DNA of 13,394 nucleotides from Porphyromonadaceae bacterium UBA3318. Lineage in GTDB: Bacteria > Bacteroidota > Bacteroidia > Bacteroidales > Muribaculaceae. Below the pieces are notes generated by a model. That model searched no databases, was not told the origin of the DNA, and worked only from the letters and a program-made list of their open reading frames with translations. How positions within the stretch are numbered: the first letter of the stretch is position 1; every line of letters begins with the position of its first letter. The stretch is taken from assembly GCA_002361235.1 (NCBI GenBank), contig DESI01000009.1, forward strand, positions 32,864 through 46,257. Reading direction: 5' to 3'. The position numbers and the translations under genes were made by a program. Positions 6,970 through 13,394 of the stretch are shown in pieces.

Positions 6970-7206
6970 TTATTTTACGTGTGCCTCGATGTAAGCAACT
7001 GCGTCGCCCACTGTCTTGATTTTCTCTGCCTCGGGCTCGGGAATCTGAAGATCGAATACCTTCTCGAACTCCATGATCAGCTCAACGGTGTCAAGGCTGT
7101 CTGCGCCAAGATCCTTGTTGAATTCTGCTTCGGGTGTTACCTCGTTCTCGTCTACAGTCAGCTTCTCGACGATGATGTTCTTTACTTTCTGTTCTACGTC
7201 AGACAT
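6970..7206 (-). CDS. acpP: Acyl carrier protein
   Basis: 78 residues, standard length. It carries growing acyl chains on a 4'-phosphopantetheine arm attached to S37 in the DSL motif (GADSLDTVELIM). It is strongly acidic, as expected, with a four-helix pattern and the conserved IKTVGDAVAYI segment (63-73). It is the promoter-proximal gene of a two-gene unit with fabF. A long leader of roughly 145 bases may precede it. Confidence 0.98.
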   Translation of the reverse strand: MSDVEQKVKNIIVEKLTVDENEVTPEAEFNKDLGADSLDTVELIMEFEKVFDLQIPEPEAEKIKTVGDAVAYIEAHVK

Positions 7207-7496
7207 GTCTTTGTGTATTTTGGTTAATTATTTCCAGGGGTTGTCGGCCGGAAGCAGGCATTTCTCAGCCAGCCGGACCAATGTTCCTATTGTTATTGCG
7301 GTGTCTTAATCCTGCTTTTCAGCATTTTCTGACACACCATTATTCGGTTTAGAGTGCAAAATAAGCGAAAAAAATCGAATTAAAGAAATTTTTAGCCATA
7401 AATCTGCACAAGCTCCCGTTTCCTGTGCAAAATATCGCCTGACTGCGCCCTCTCTTTCTCCGTCTACCCTGTATTCATTCTTATTCCGGGTCTTAT
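7207..7496. promoter_or_regulatory. acpP upstream region and leader
   Basis: 290 bases without a recognised gene. On the minus strand TTATTTTG at 7357-7364 resembles the -7 box TAnnTTTG (one mismatch), and a TATTTTGCAC core occurs both at 7354-7363 and at 7424-7433. A start near 7350 would give acpP a leader of about 145 bases. The part next to acpP (about 7210-7300) is GC-richer and reads like coding sequence on the minus strand but has no ATG. No terminator for the 73-residue ORF to the right is evident. Confidence 0.4.
7293..7340 (-). CDS. Possible 15-codon leader ORF before acpP
   Basis: A minus-strand ATG at 7340, about 10 bases after the proposed transcript start, opens a frame MVCQKMLKSRIKTPQ and stops at 7293. 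It lies entirely in the acpP leader. It could be a translated leader peptide or chance; its basic composition and length resemble no known attenuator peptide. Confidence 0.15.
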   Translation of the reverse strand: MVCQKMLKSRIKTPQ

Positions 7497-7718
7497 CTAT
7501 TTTCCTTTCAGCAGGAGGCGTTCGGAGTGAAGCAGGGTGGCGATGGCCAGGGCGAGATCATTCATCTTATGGAATTCGGCATAGCCGGCTGTGGATTTAT
7601 GACCCGTATTCTCAGGCCGGGGTGCAAGCAACAGCAACCGTCCGTCGCAACATAAATCGAAATCCGCACCCTTCGGCCTGAGCCGCTCCTCGAAGCCCTG
7701 ATCCTTCAGAATTATCAT
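7497..7718 (-). CDS. Hypothetical 73-residue protein
   Basis: I do not recognise this protein. It begins with MIILKDQGFEERLRPKGADF and ends with a leucine-rich, basic tail (LLHSERLLLKGK). There is no signal peptide, membrane helix or known motif. Its codons favour G or C in the third position like its neighbours, and it starts 34 bases after the comM stop on the same strand, so it could be the last gene of the operon. It may equally be a chance frame or the remains of a larger gene. Confidence 0.4.
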   Translation of the reverse strand: MIILKDQGFEERLRPKGADFDLCCDGRLLLLAPRPENTGHKSTAGYAEFHKMNDLALAIATLLHSERLLLKGK

Positions 7719-7752
7719 CCTGCCCCCATTGTCGCGGGCCCCGAAGGTGCCG

Positions 7753-9297
7753 TCAGAAGGCGGTGCCGTAGGAGGCGCGGTCGAGGCTGCGGTAGCCGAT
7801 GGCCTCGGCTATGTGGCGGGGCCGGACGCGCTCGGAGGCGTCGAGGTCGGCGATGGTACGGGCTACGCGCAGAATGCGGTCAAAGGCGCGCGCCGACATA
7901 TTCAGCCGCTCCATCTGCTCCTTGAGCCTGGCCAGGCCTTCGGCATCGGGCCAGGCGTATCTGCGCAGCAGGCGCGAGTTCATCTGCGCGTTGCAATATA
8001 CTCCCTGCTCGTTCCTGAAGCGTTCCTCCTGGATGCGGCGCGCGGCTATGACGCGTTCTCTGATGGCGGCCGAACTCTCGGCCGGCTCGGTCGAGGCCAT
8101 GTCGTCGAAGGCCACAGGCTCTATCTCCACATGTAGGTCGATGCGGTCCAGCAACGGGCCGCTGATCTTGTTCATATACCTTGCCACGGCGCCCGGCGTA
8201 CATGTGCAGGGGCGCGTGGGATGGCCGTAATATCCGCAGGGACATGGATTCATGGACGCCACCAGCATGAAGCTGGCGGGGTACTGTACCGTGTACTTGG
8301 CCCGGGACACGGTTATGACGCGGTCCTCGATGGGCTGTCTCAGCACTTCAAGGACGGTGCGGGAAAATTCAGGGAATTCGTCGAGAAAGAGCACACCGTT
8401 ATGAGCCAGGCTTATCTCGCCGGGCATCGGGCTGGCACCGCCGCCCACCAGGGCCACGGGCGAGACGGTGTGATGCGGGGTGCGGAACGGGCGCGAAGTC
8501 ATCAGCATGTCGCCGCGACGCAGCTTGCCGGCCACGGAATGTATCTTAGTGGTCTCCAGTGCCTCACCCATGCTGAGCGGAGGCAAGATGGACGGGAGCC
8601 GCTTGGCCATCATCGACTTGCCGGCTCCGGGAGGCCCTACCATCAGCAGATTGTGTCCGCCGGCACATGCCACCTCGAAGGCCCGTTTCACCGATTCCTG
8701 GCCCTTGACTTCCGAGAAATCGAAATCGAAATGCCCGGCGTCGCGGGCGAACAGCGCCCGCGTGTCTATACGCATGGGCTGCAACGTGGATGTGCCGGTC
8801 ATGATCTCGGCTACGTCACGCAGATTCCGGGCGCCATACACCTCCAGCCGGTCGACCACGGCGGCTTCGGTCACGTTGGCCTCAGGCACTATCAGCCTTT
8901 TCAGCCCCATTGCCCTGGCCTTCACGGCCATCGGCAACGCGCCCTTGACCGGCAGCAGCGAGCCGTCAAGACTCAGCTCACCGGCCAGCATGTATTGGTT
9001 CAGATCCGGCACCTTAAGCTGTTCGGAGGCGGTGAGCAGGCCTATGGTGATGGGCAGGTCGAAACCCGAGCCTTCCTTCTTGACGTCGGCCGGGGCCAGG
9101 TTGATGGTGATGCGCATGTGGGGGAACGAGAAGCCGCTGTGCTGCATGGCCGCGACTATGCGGTCGTAGCTCTCCTTGACCGTCGTGTCGGCCAGGCCGC
9201 TGACATTGTATGCCGCGCCCCTGCCTATGTCGGTCTCGATGGTAACGGCCATCGCATCTATCCCCTGGATGCTCGCGCTATATACCTTTGTCAGCAT
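7753..9297 (-). CDS. comM: YifB/ComM-family Mg-chelatase-like AAA+ ATPase
   Basis: 514 residues, full length. In naturally transformable bacteria ComM is a hexameric helicase that drives branch migration during recombination of incoming DNA; the gene is also widespread in bacteria not known to be competent. Domains: N-terminal ChlI/Lon-like domain (about 20-140, with GLADTTVKESYDRI at 34-47), Mg-chelatase AAA+ core (about 190-395), C-terminal Mg-chelatase domain (about 405-505). The Walker A motif is GPPGAGKS (221-228) and Walker B is VLFLDE (302-307). The cysteine cluster MNPCPCGYYGHPTRPCTC (349-366) is the usual zinc-finger-like insert. It follows the lipoprotein gene by only 10 bases, so it is almost surely co-transcribed with it. 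Confidence 0.95.
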   Translation of the reverse strand: MLTKVYSASIQGIDAMAVTIETDIGRGAAYNVSGLADTTVKESYDRIVAAMQHSGFSFPHMRITINLAPADVKKEGSGFDLPITIGLLTASEQLKVPDLNQYMLAGELSLDGSLLPVKGALPMAVKARAMGLKRLIVPEANVTEAAVVDRLEVYGARNLRDVAEIMTGTSTLQPMRIDTRALFARDAGHFDFDFSEVKGQESVKRAFEVACAGGHNLLMVGPPGAGKSMMAKRLPSILPPLSMGEALETTKIHSVAGKLRRGDMLMTSRPFRTPHHTVSPVALVGGGASPMPGEISLAHNGVLFLDEFPEFSRTVLEVLRQPIEDRVITVSRAKYTVQYPASFMLVASMNPCPCGYYGHPTRPCTCTPGAVARYMNKISGPLLDRIDLHVEIEPVAFDDMASTEPAESSAAIRERVIAARRIQEERFRNEQGVYCNAQMNSRLLRRYAWPDAEGLARLKEQMERLNMSARAFDRILRVARTIADLDASERVRPRHIAEAIGYRSLDRASYGTAF

Positions 9298-9307
9298 GGC
9301 CGGTCCG

Positions 9308-10378
9308 TTATTTGTTTTCGGCTTTCTTCTTCATGCCGGCGGCGTCGCGCAGCTTGCGGGCGGCATCGTCCATCGACGTGCCACGATACAGAATCTTGCC
9401 CTTCTTGCCCACCACGATGAAGCATGGTGCCTTTTCCAAGCCTAACGAAACGGCGGCGGGATCAGCGAACGAGAGTGGCATCCATGCCACCACCGCCCCC
9501 TTCAGCGAGTCCATTCGGGCCTGATAGCGCCAGGCGGACGAGTCGTTCTCAAGCGATATGCTCACTATCTGAGGCTTGCCGGAATCGGTGCGCTCCTTCA
9601 GCAGCTGCTTCATCTTGGAGACGTCGTCCTTGCGCGCGTCATAATTATTGTACGAGAAATAGAGCAACGCCGGCTGTTCGTTGAAGCCGATTGTGTCGGC
9701 GCCGTTGCCGGCAGTGCGCAGAATCAGCGGAGCGGCCGTCTGCTTCAACGGCTCGAAGCCTCCCAACAGGTCGGAGCGGCTCATCAGTTCCATCCAGCGC
9801 ACATCCGCGGCCTTACCTTTCAGGCTCTTGAACAGGGTCTCGAATCCGGCCGTATCGATGCTGCGGTCGTAATATACCTCCAGCAGGATGGTGGATACCG
9901 GATCCTCGGGGCGGGCCTTGACATACTTCGCCACGGCCTCGTTCACATTCTTATTGTCGCGGGCGCTGAGAGCATTCCGGTTCTCGGCGCGCCATGCGCT
10001 CAAGGCCTCGTTGATGTCGTTGCCCGATACGCTCCACGAAGCGGGCGACCCGCTGTCGCCGGTTATCTCGATCTTATCGCCACGCTCGGCATATATCACC
10101 ACGCCCGGCTCCTGCGCCCCCTGGAACACATAGATCAGCGTCGGATTGCGCGTTATTCCCTTCAGCTGGCATTTCCCCTGCTGCACCACGGCCACCTGGT
10201 CGTAGAGCCATCCTTTCTCGGAATCGGACACGTAGTAGAGCATGGTGTAGCTTTCGTTCACACCGGCAGGCAGCTTGAATTCCACCTGGAACTCATTCTT
10301 GACGCAGCCCGTCAGCGTCAGGAGCGTCAACACCAATATCGACAGGAATCCGGAGAATTTGCGCAGAATCAGGGTCAT
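9308..10378 (-). CDS. Lipoprotein with DUF4369-like and redox-dead thioredoxin-like domains
   Basis: A 356-residue exported lipoprotein: basic N-terminus, hydrophobic core (11-23) and lipobox LTGC (C25). Residues about 28-120 have the beta-rich pattern of the DUF4369 domain that precedes TlpA/AhpC-like domains in many Bacteroidetes proteins (strand-D-QVAVVQQGKCQLKG, then ERGDKIEITGD). A helical linker follows (about 122-230). The C-terminal part (about 235-345) has a thioredoxin-like outline: QPALLYFSYNN, IVSISLENDS, the APCFIVVGKKGKILYRG strand-turn with its cis-proline. The CxxC active site is absent; the equivalent place reads NYDA (245-248). It is probably structural or binding rather than a disulfide reductase. 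It lies 7 bases after manC and 10 before comM. Specific role unknown. Confidence 0.85.
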   Translation of the reverse strand: MTLILRKFSGFLSILVLTLLTLTGCVKNEFQVEFKLPAGVNESYTMLYYVSDSEKGWLYDQVAVVQQGKCQLKGITRNPTLIYVFQGAQEPGVVIYAERGDKIEITGDSGSPASWSVSGNDINEALSAWRAENRNALSARDNKNVNEAVAKYVKARPEDPVSTILLEVYYDRSIDTAGFETLFKSLKGKAADVRWMELMSRSDLLGGFEPLKQTAAPLILRTAGNGADTIGFNEQPALLYFSYNNYDARKDDVSKMKQLLKERTDSGKPQIVSISLENDSSAWRYQARMDSLKGAVVAWMPLSFADPAAVSLGLEKAPCFIVVGKKGKILYRGTSMDDAARKLRDAAGMKKKAENK

Positions 10379-10385
10379 AATGTCA

Positions 10386-11486
10386 TTATATGAATTTGTC
10401 GCCGAAGCGGTCCTTCACCTCGTTGACAAGCTGACGGATCTTCTGCTCGTCGGAGATAGGATATACCAGCAGGGCGTTTTCGGTGTCGGCCACGATGTAG
10501 CCGTCCAGGCCACCGGCCACGATAATCTTGTTGCCGTCGGTGGCGAAGATGGAGTTCCTGCAGTCGTTGGCCAGCACCTTGCAACCCTGCGTCACGTTGC
10601 CGGCATAAGATTTGGGCGAATGCTCGTACAGCGCCTTCCACGAACCGAGGTCCGACCAGCCCAGGTCGGCGGTCTCCACATATACGTTGCCGGCCTTCTC
10701 CATGATGGCGTAATCCACAGATATGTTGGGCGAACTGGGGAATGCCTTCTCTATGAAGTCCGCTTCCTGCGGAGTGTTGTAGTAACCGGCACCGGACTCG
10801 AATATATTGGCAATCTCCGGGGCATATTCGGCGAAAGCCTTCAGCACCGAGTCGGCGCGCCACAGGAACATGCCGGAGTTCCAGTAGAACTCTCCGCTGT
10901 TTATGAACAGGGTGGCCATCTCCAGATTCGGCTTCTCGGTGAATGACTTGACATGGCGGATGTTGTGTTCCTCGTCGAACATCTCGCCCAACTGGATATA
11001 GCCGTAGCCCGTGTGCGGGCAGGTGGGCCTGATGCCGATGGTGAGCAGGCGGTCGCCCTGTTCCACGAAGCTCAGACCGTTGCGCAGGGCCTCGTGAAAT
11101 GCCGTCTCGCGCAGAATCAGATGGTCGGACGGGAGCGTCACGATCGAGGCCTCCGGGTTCCGGGCATATATATGGCGCGCGGCCCAGCACACGCAGGGCG
11201 CCGTGTTGCGGCGTGCCGGCTCCAGCAGTATGTTGCCGGGGTCTATGTCGGGCAACTGCTCGAGCACCGTCTCCCGATAGGCCCGGTTGGTTACCAATAT
11301 TATGTTTTCTATATTACAGATTGGCAGTATGCGGTCAACGGTCATCTGCAGCAGGCTGCGGCCCGTGCCGAACATATCCAGAAACTGCTTGGGCATGTCC
11401 GTGCGGCTCATGGGCCAGAACCGCGACCCCACGCCGCCGCACATTATCACGCAATAGCGGTTGTTTTTCTTATCTGAGGTTTCCAT
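10386..11486 (-). CDS. manC: Mannose-1-phosphate guanylyltransferase
   Basis: 366 residues. It makes GDP-mannose from mannose-1-phosphate and GTP, feeding capsule, LPS and fucose/mannose glycan synthesis, in the cytoplasm. Nucleotidyltransferase motifs are all present: GGVGSRFWP (17-25), PKQFL (32-36), EPARRNTAP (89-97), PSDH (119-122), TGYGYI (159-164), FTEKP (182-186), NSGMF (203-207) and DLGWSDLGSW (274-283). It is the short, single-function form: the phosphomannose isomerase cupin of the about 470-residue bifunctional enzymes is missing, which is common in Bacteroidetes, leaving only a short C-terminal beta-helix-like segment (about 290-345). It begins 12 bases after the Na/Pi transporter gene and belongs to the same run. 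Confidence 0.95.
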   Translation of the reverse strand: METSDKKNNRYCVIMCGGVGSRFWPMSRTDMPKQFLDMFGTGRSLLQMTVDRILPICNIENIILVTNRAYRETVLEQLPDIDPGNILLEPARRNTAPCVCWAARHIYARNPEASIVTLPSDHLILRETAFHEALRNGLSFVEQGDRLLTIGIRPTCPHTGYGYIQLGEMFDEEHNIRHVKSFTEKPNLEMATLFINSGEFYWNSGMFLWRADSVLKAFAEYAPEIANIFESGAGYYNTPQEADFIEKAFPSSPNISVDYAIMEKAGNVYVETADLGWSDLGSWKALYEHSPKSYAGNVTQGCKVLANDCRNSIFATDGNKIIVAGGLDGYIVADTENALLVYPISDEQKIRQLVNEVKDRFGDKFI

Positions 11487-11498
11487 GATAGCTAATTG

Positions 11499-13298
11499 TC
11501 ACGCCCCGGCCGTTTCCGGAGCGCTCTTGAACTGATGTTTCACACCCTCCACTACGTTAAGCATATAATCCGCCAGTTTCTCGGCCTCTCCTATCAGGTC
11601 CATGAAGAAGATACCCTCCTGGTAGCCGTATTCCTTATTGTTGATATTGAATATATTGCCGTCACGCAGCGAGTTGCGTAGATTGTTGATTTCGCGCTCC
11701 TTGTTGTAGGCCTCGACGATGCGGCTGCTTTCCGGCCGCTCCATTTCGTCCAGAATGGCCAGCATATTGGTCATGGCCTTCGACACCATGTCGAACATCT
11801 GGTCTATCTCCTTCATCACGCCGTCGTTGAATTCCACGTGATTCTGGTTCTTGCGCTGCAGGGTCTTGGCCACGTTGAAGCAGCCGTCGCCTATCGATTC
11901 GATTTCCGACACGATGCGGAGCATACCCGATATGCGCATCTTGCCTTCGGGGCTGAGACGTCCCTCTGCTATGTGGTTCAGATACGTTCCAATCTCTATC
12001 TCCATTCGGTCGGAGATCTGCTCGTACTTCTCGATACGGTTATAGACCTGGGTGTATTCCTCGCTCTTGGCATCGAGGTGTATCATCTGCCGGTCCATGT
12101 TCAGCATACGCTCCACCCGCTTGCCGTATAGCTGTATTTCCTTCTGCGCCTGCAGGATGTTAAGCTCGGAGGCCGTCATCAGACCGCCGCCGATATATTT
12201 GAGGGCGAAGTCCTCCTCTTCCTCCTTGTGGCGTGCGGGCACCAGCCAGCATACTATCCTGACATACAGCTTGGTGAACCATATCATTATCATTAGGTTG
12301 CAGGCATTGAACACGGTGGGGAACATGGCGAGGCCGAACGCCACGCAGCTCTGGGCCGTGGCGGTGTAGCCCCCCTTCTCGTCCAGCAGCGTGGTGCCGC
12401 GCATCCCGGCCTCCTGGGCCGCGCTGATGTCCATCGGGTTGGTGCCGGTGCATATCCTGGTGATGTCGGCCACCAGGTCCATGAAGGGATGGAATATGAA
12501 CAGCACTATCACCGAGCCCAGCACATTGAACAGCAGGTGGCCCATGGCCGTGCGCTTGGCCGCTATGTTACCGCTCAGCGACGCTAAGATAGGAGTGATG
12601 GTCGTACCGATGTTGCCGCCGAGGATGATGGCGCATCCCAGTTCGAACGAAATCCAGCCCTGCGAGCACATTATCAGCGTGATGGCGAACGTGGCCGCCG
12701 AACTCTGCGCTATCATGGTGAACACGATGCCGAGTCCGAAGAATATCAGCACCGACAATACGCCCAGACTGGTCCATTCGGTCACGAACTTCAGCATCTC
12801 GGGGTTCTCCTGCAGGTTGGGCACATATTCCGAAATCATGTCCAGCCCCATGAACAGCAGCGAGAATCCGATCAGGAACTCGCCCAGCGACTTGTAGGTG
12901 CTTTTCTTCATGAACAGCATCGGCACGCCGATGGCCAGAAGCACCAATGAATAGTCCGAGATACTGAATTCAAAGCTGAATGCCGAGATAATCCAGGTAG
13001 TGACCGTGGTGCCGACGTTGGCGCCGAATATCACGGCCATGGCCTGTTGCAGCGACATCAAGCCGGCGTTCACGAAGCTCACCACCATCACGGTGGATGC
13101 ACTCGAACTCTGGATCAGAGCCGTAATCACTATACCGGTCAATACGCCTGTGACACGGTTGCGGGTCATTACTCCAAGTATGTTGCGCAGACGGTCGCCC
13201 GCAACTTTCTGCAAGCCTTCGCTCATCACCTTCATGCCGTACAGAAACAGGCAGATGGAGGCCAACAGACAGAAAAAGTCTAATAATGTGTAGCTCAT
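11499..13298 (-). CDS. Na+/phosphate cotransporter family protein with PhoU-like C-terminal domain
   Basis: 599 residues, an inner-membrane protein of the Na/Pi cotransporter II (NptA/YjbB-like) family. The N-terminal half has about eight or nine hydrophobic segments up to 355, built as two inverted repeats marked by QSSSAS (63-68) with GANVGTT (92-98), and QSSAAT (198-203) with GGNIGTT (227-233). Residues about 380-590 form a soluble, helical PhoU-like tail. The start at 13298 gives the typical short N-terminus before the first helix; a GTG at 13337 is in frame but lies about 7 bases after the likely transcript start. A loop that in many homologues reads H-T-x-F-N is P-T-V-F-N here (327-331). 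Phosphate is inferred as substrate from the family. First gene of the long operon. Confidence 0.93.
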   Translation of the reverse strand: MSYTLLDFFCLLASICLFLYGMKVMSEGLQKVAGDRLRNILGVMTRNRVTGVLTGIVITALIQSSSASTVMVVSFVNAGLMSLQQAMAVIFGANVGTTVTTWIISAFSFEFSISDYSLVLLAIGVPMLFMKKSTYKSLGEFLIGFSLLFMGLDMISEYVPNLQENPEMLKFVTEWTSLGVLSVLIFFGLGIVFTMIAQSSAATFAITLIMCSQGWISFELGCAIILGGNIGTTITPILASLSGNIAAKRTAMGHLLFNVLGSVIVLFIFHPFMDLVADITRICTGTNPMDISAAQEAGMRGTTLLDEKGGYTATAQSCVAFGLAMFPTVFNACNLMIMIWFTKLYVRIVCWLVPARHKEEEEDFALKYIGGGLMTASELNILQAQKEIQLYGKRVERMLNMDRQMIHLDAKSEEYTQVYNRIEKYEQISDRMEIEIGTYLNHIAEGRLSPEGKMRISGMLRIVSEIESIGDGCFNVAKTLQRKNQNHVEFNDGVMKEIDQMFDMVSKAMTNMLAILDEMERPESSRIVEAYNKEREINNLRNSLRDGNIFNINNKEYGYQEGIFFMDLIGEAEKLADYMLNVVEGVKHQFKSAPETAGA

Positions 13299-13350
13299 GG
13301 TCGGGCCATTAGGGTGAAGCGGCTTTGGTGCCGTCACCGGTTTCTTTCTG

Positions 13351-13358
13351 CAAATTTA
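13351..13358 (-). promoter_or_regulatory. Candidate -7 box of the five-gene operon
   Basis: The minus strand reads TAAATTTG, an exact match to TAnnTTTG, in an AT-rich stretch (13350-13394). A start near 13344 would leave a leader of about 45 bases before the transporter ATG at 13298. I see no clear -33 TTG, but the region upstream is cut off by the window edge at 13394 only after the expected place, so the -33 is truly weak. Confidence 0.6.
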
Positions 13359-13394
13359 CCAAATTATTTCCATTATTTTATTAATTCCTAAAAT

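Noticed and set aside
8221..9420. Long open frame (399 codons) on the plus strand across comM
   Set aside because: Antisense to intact ComM; composition (His/Gly/Arg-rich) is that of a shadow frame.

Overview
The window looks like chromosomal DNA of a Bacteroidales bacterium of fairly high G+C, and a Muribaculaceae-like gut commensal would fit. The support is Bacteroidetes-type -7 boxes (TAnnTTTG) before several genes, lipobox lipoproteins, TlpA-like secreted proteins, secreted GH30 and GH20 glycosidases, and a compact acpP-fabF pair. The genus is an inference; there is no rRNA or other marker here to settle it.

Layout. (1) Positions 1-580 are a low-coding, more AT-rich patch. It holds a strong A/T-flanked terminator hairpin, a 250-base stretch with no recognisable gene, and a 63-codon remnant of the C-terminal HKD/PLD-like part of an ORF6N-type protein. 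(2) Positions 581-2226 (minus strand) carry yaaA and a secreted thioredoxin-like TlpA protein. Three 27-bp palindromes of related but not identical sequence sit just 3' of the remnant, of tlpA and of yaaA. (3) Positions 2309-5597 (plus strand) are a two-gene secreted glycosidase unit, GH30 then GH20 lipoprotein. (4) Positions 5680-7206 (minus) are acpP then fabF, the fatty-acid synthesis core, ending in a terminator. (5) Positions 7497-13298 (minus) are a tightly packed run transcribed from a TAAATTTG box at 13351-13358: Na/Pi cotransporter with PhoU-like tail, mannose-1-phosphate guanylyltransferase, a lipoprotein with a redox-dead thioredoxin-like domain, a ComM/YifB ATPase, and a 73-residue orphan ORF.

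How they work together. The GH30/GH20 pair would trim glycans outside the cytoplasm. acpP/fabF elongate fatty acids. The long operon mixes ion transport, GDP-mannose supply, an envelope lipoprotein and DNA processing, linked by short gaps rather than by one obvious pathway. No complete mobile element, CRISPR array, tRNA or rRNA was found. The most unusual signal is the set of covarying 27-bp palindromes, two of which frame the ORF6N remnant exactly. I do not see a complete new multi-gene system here.
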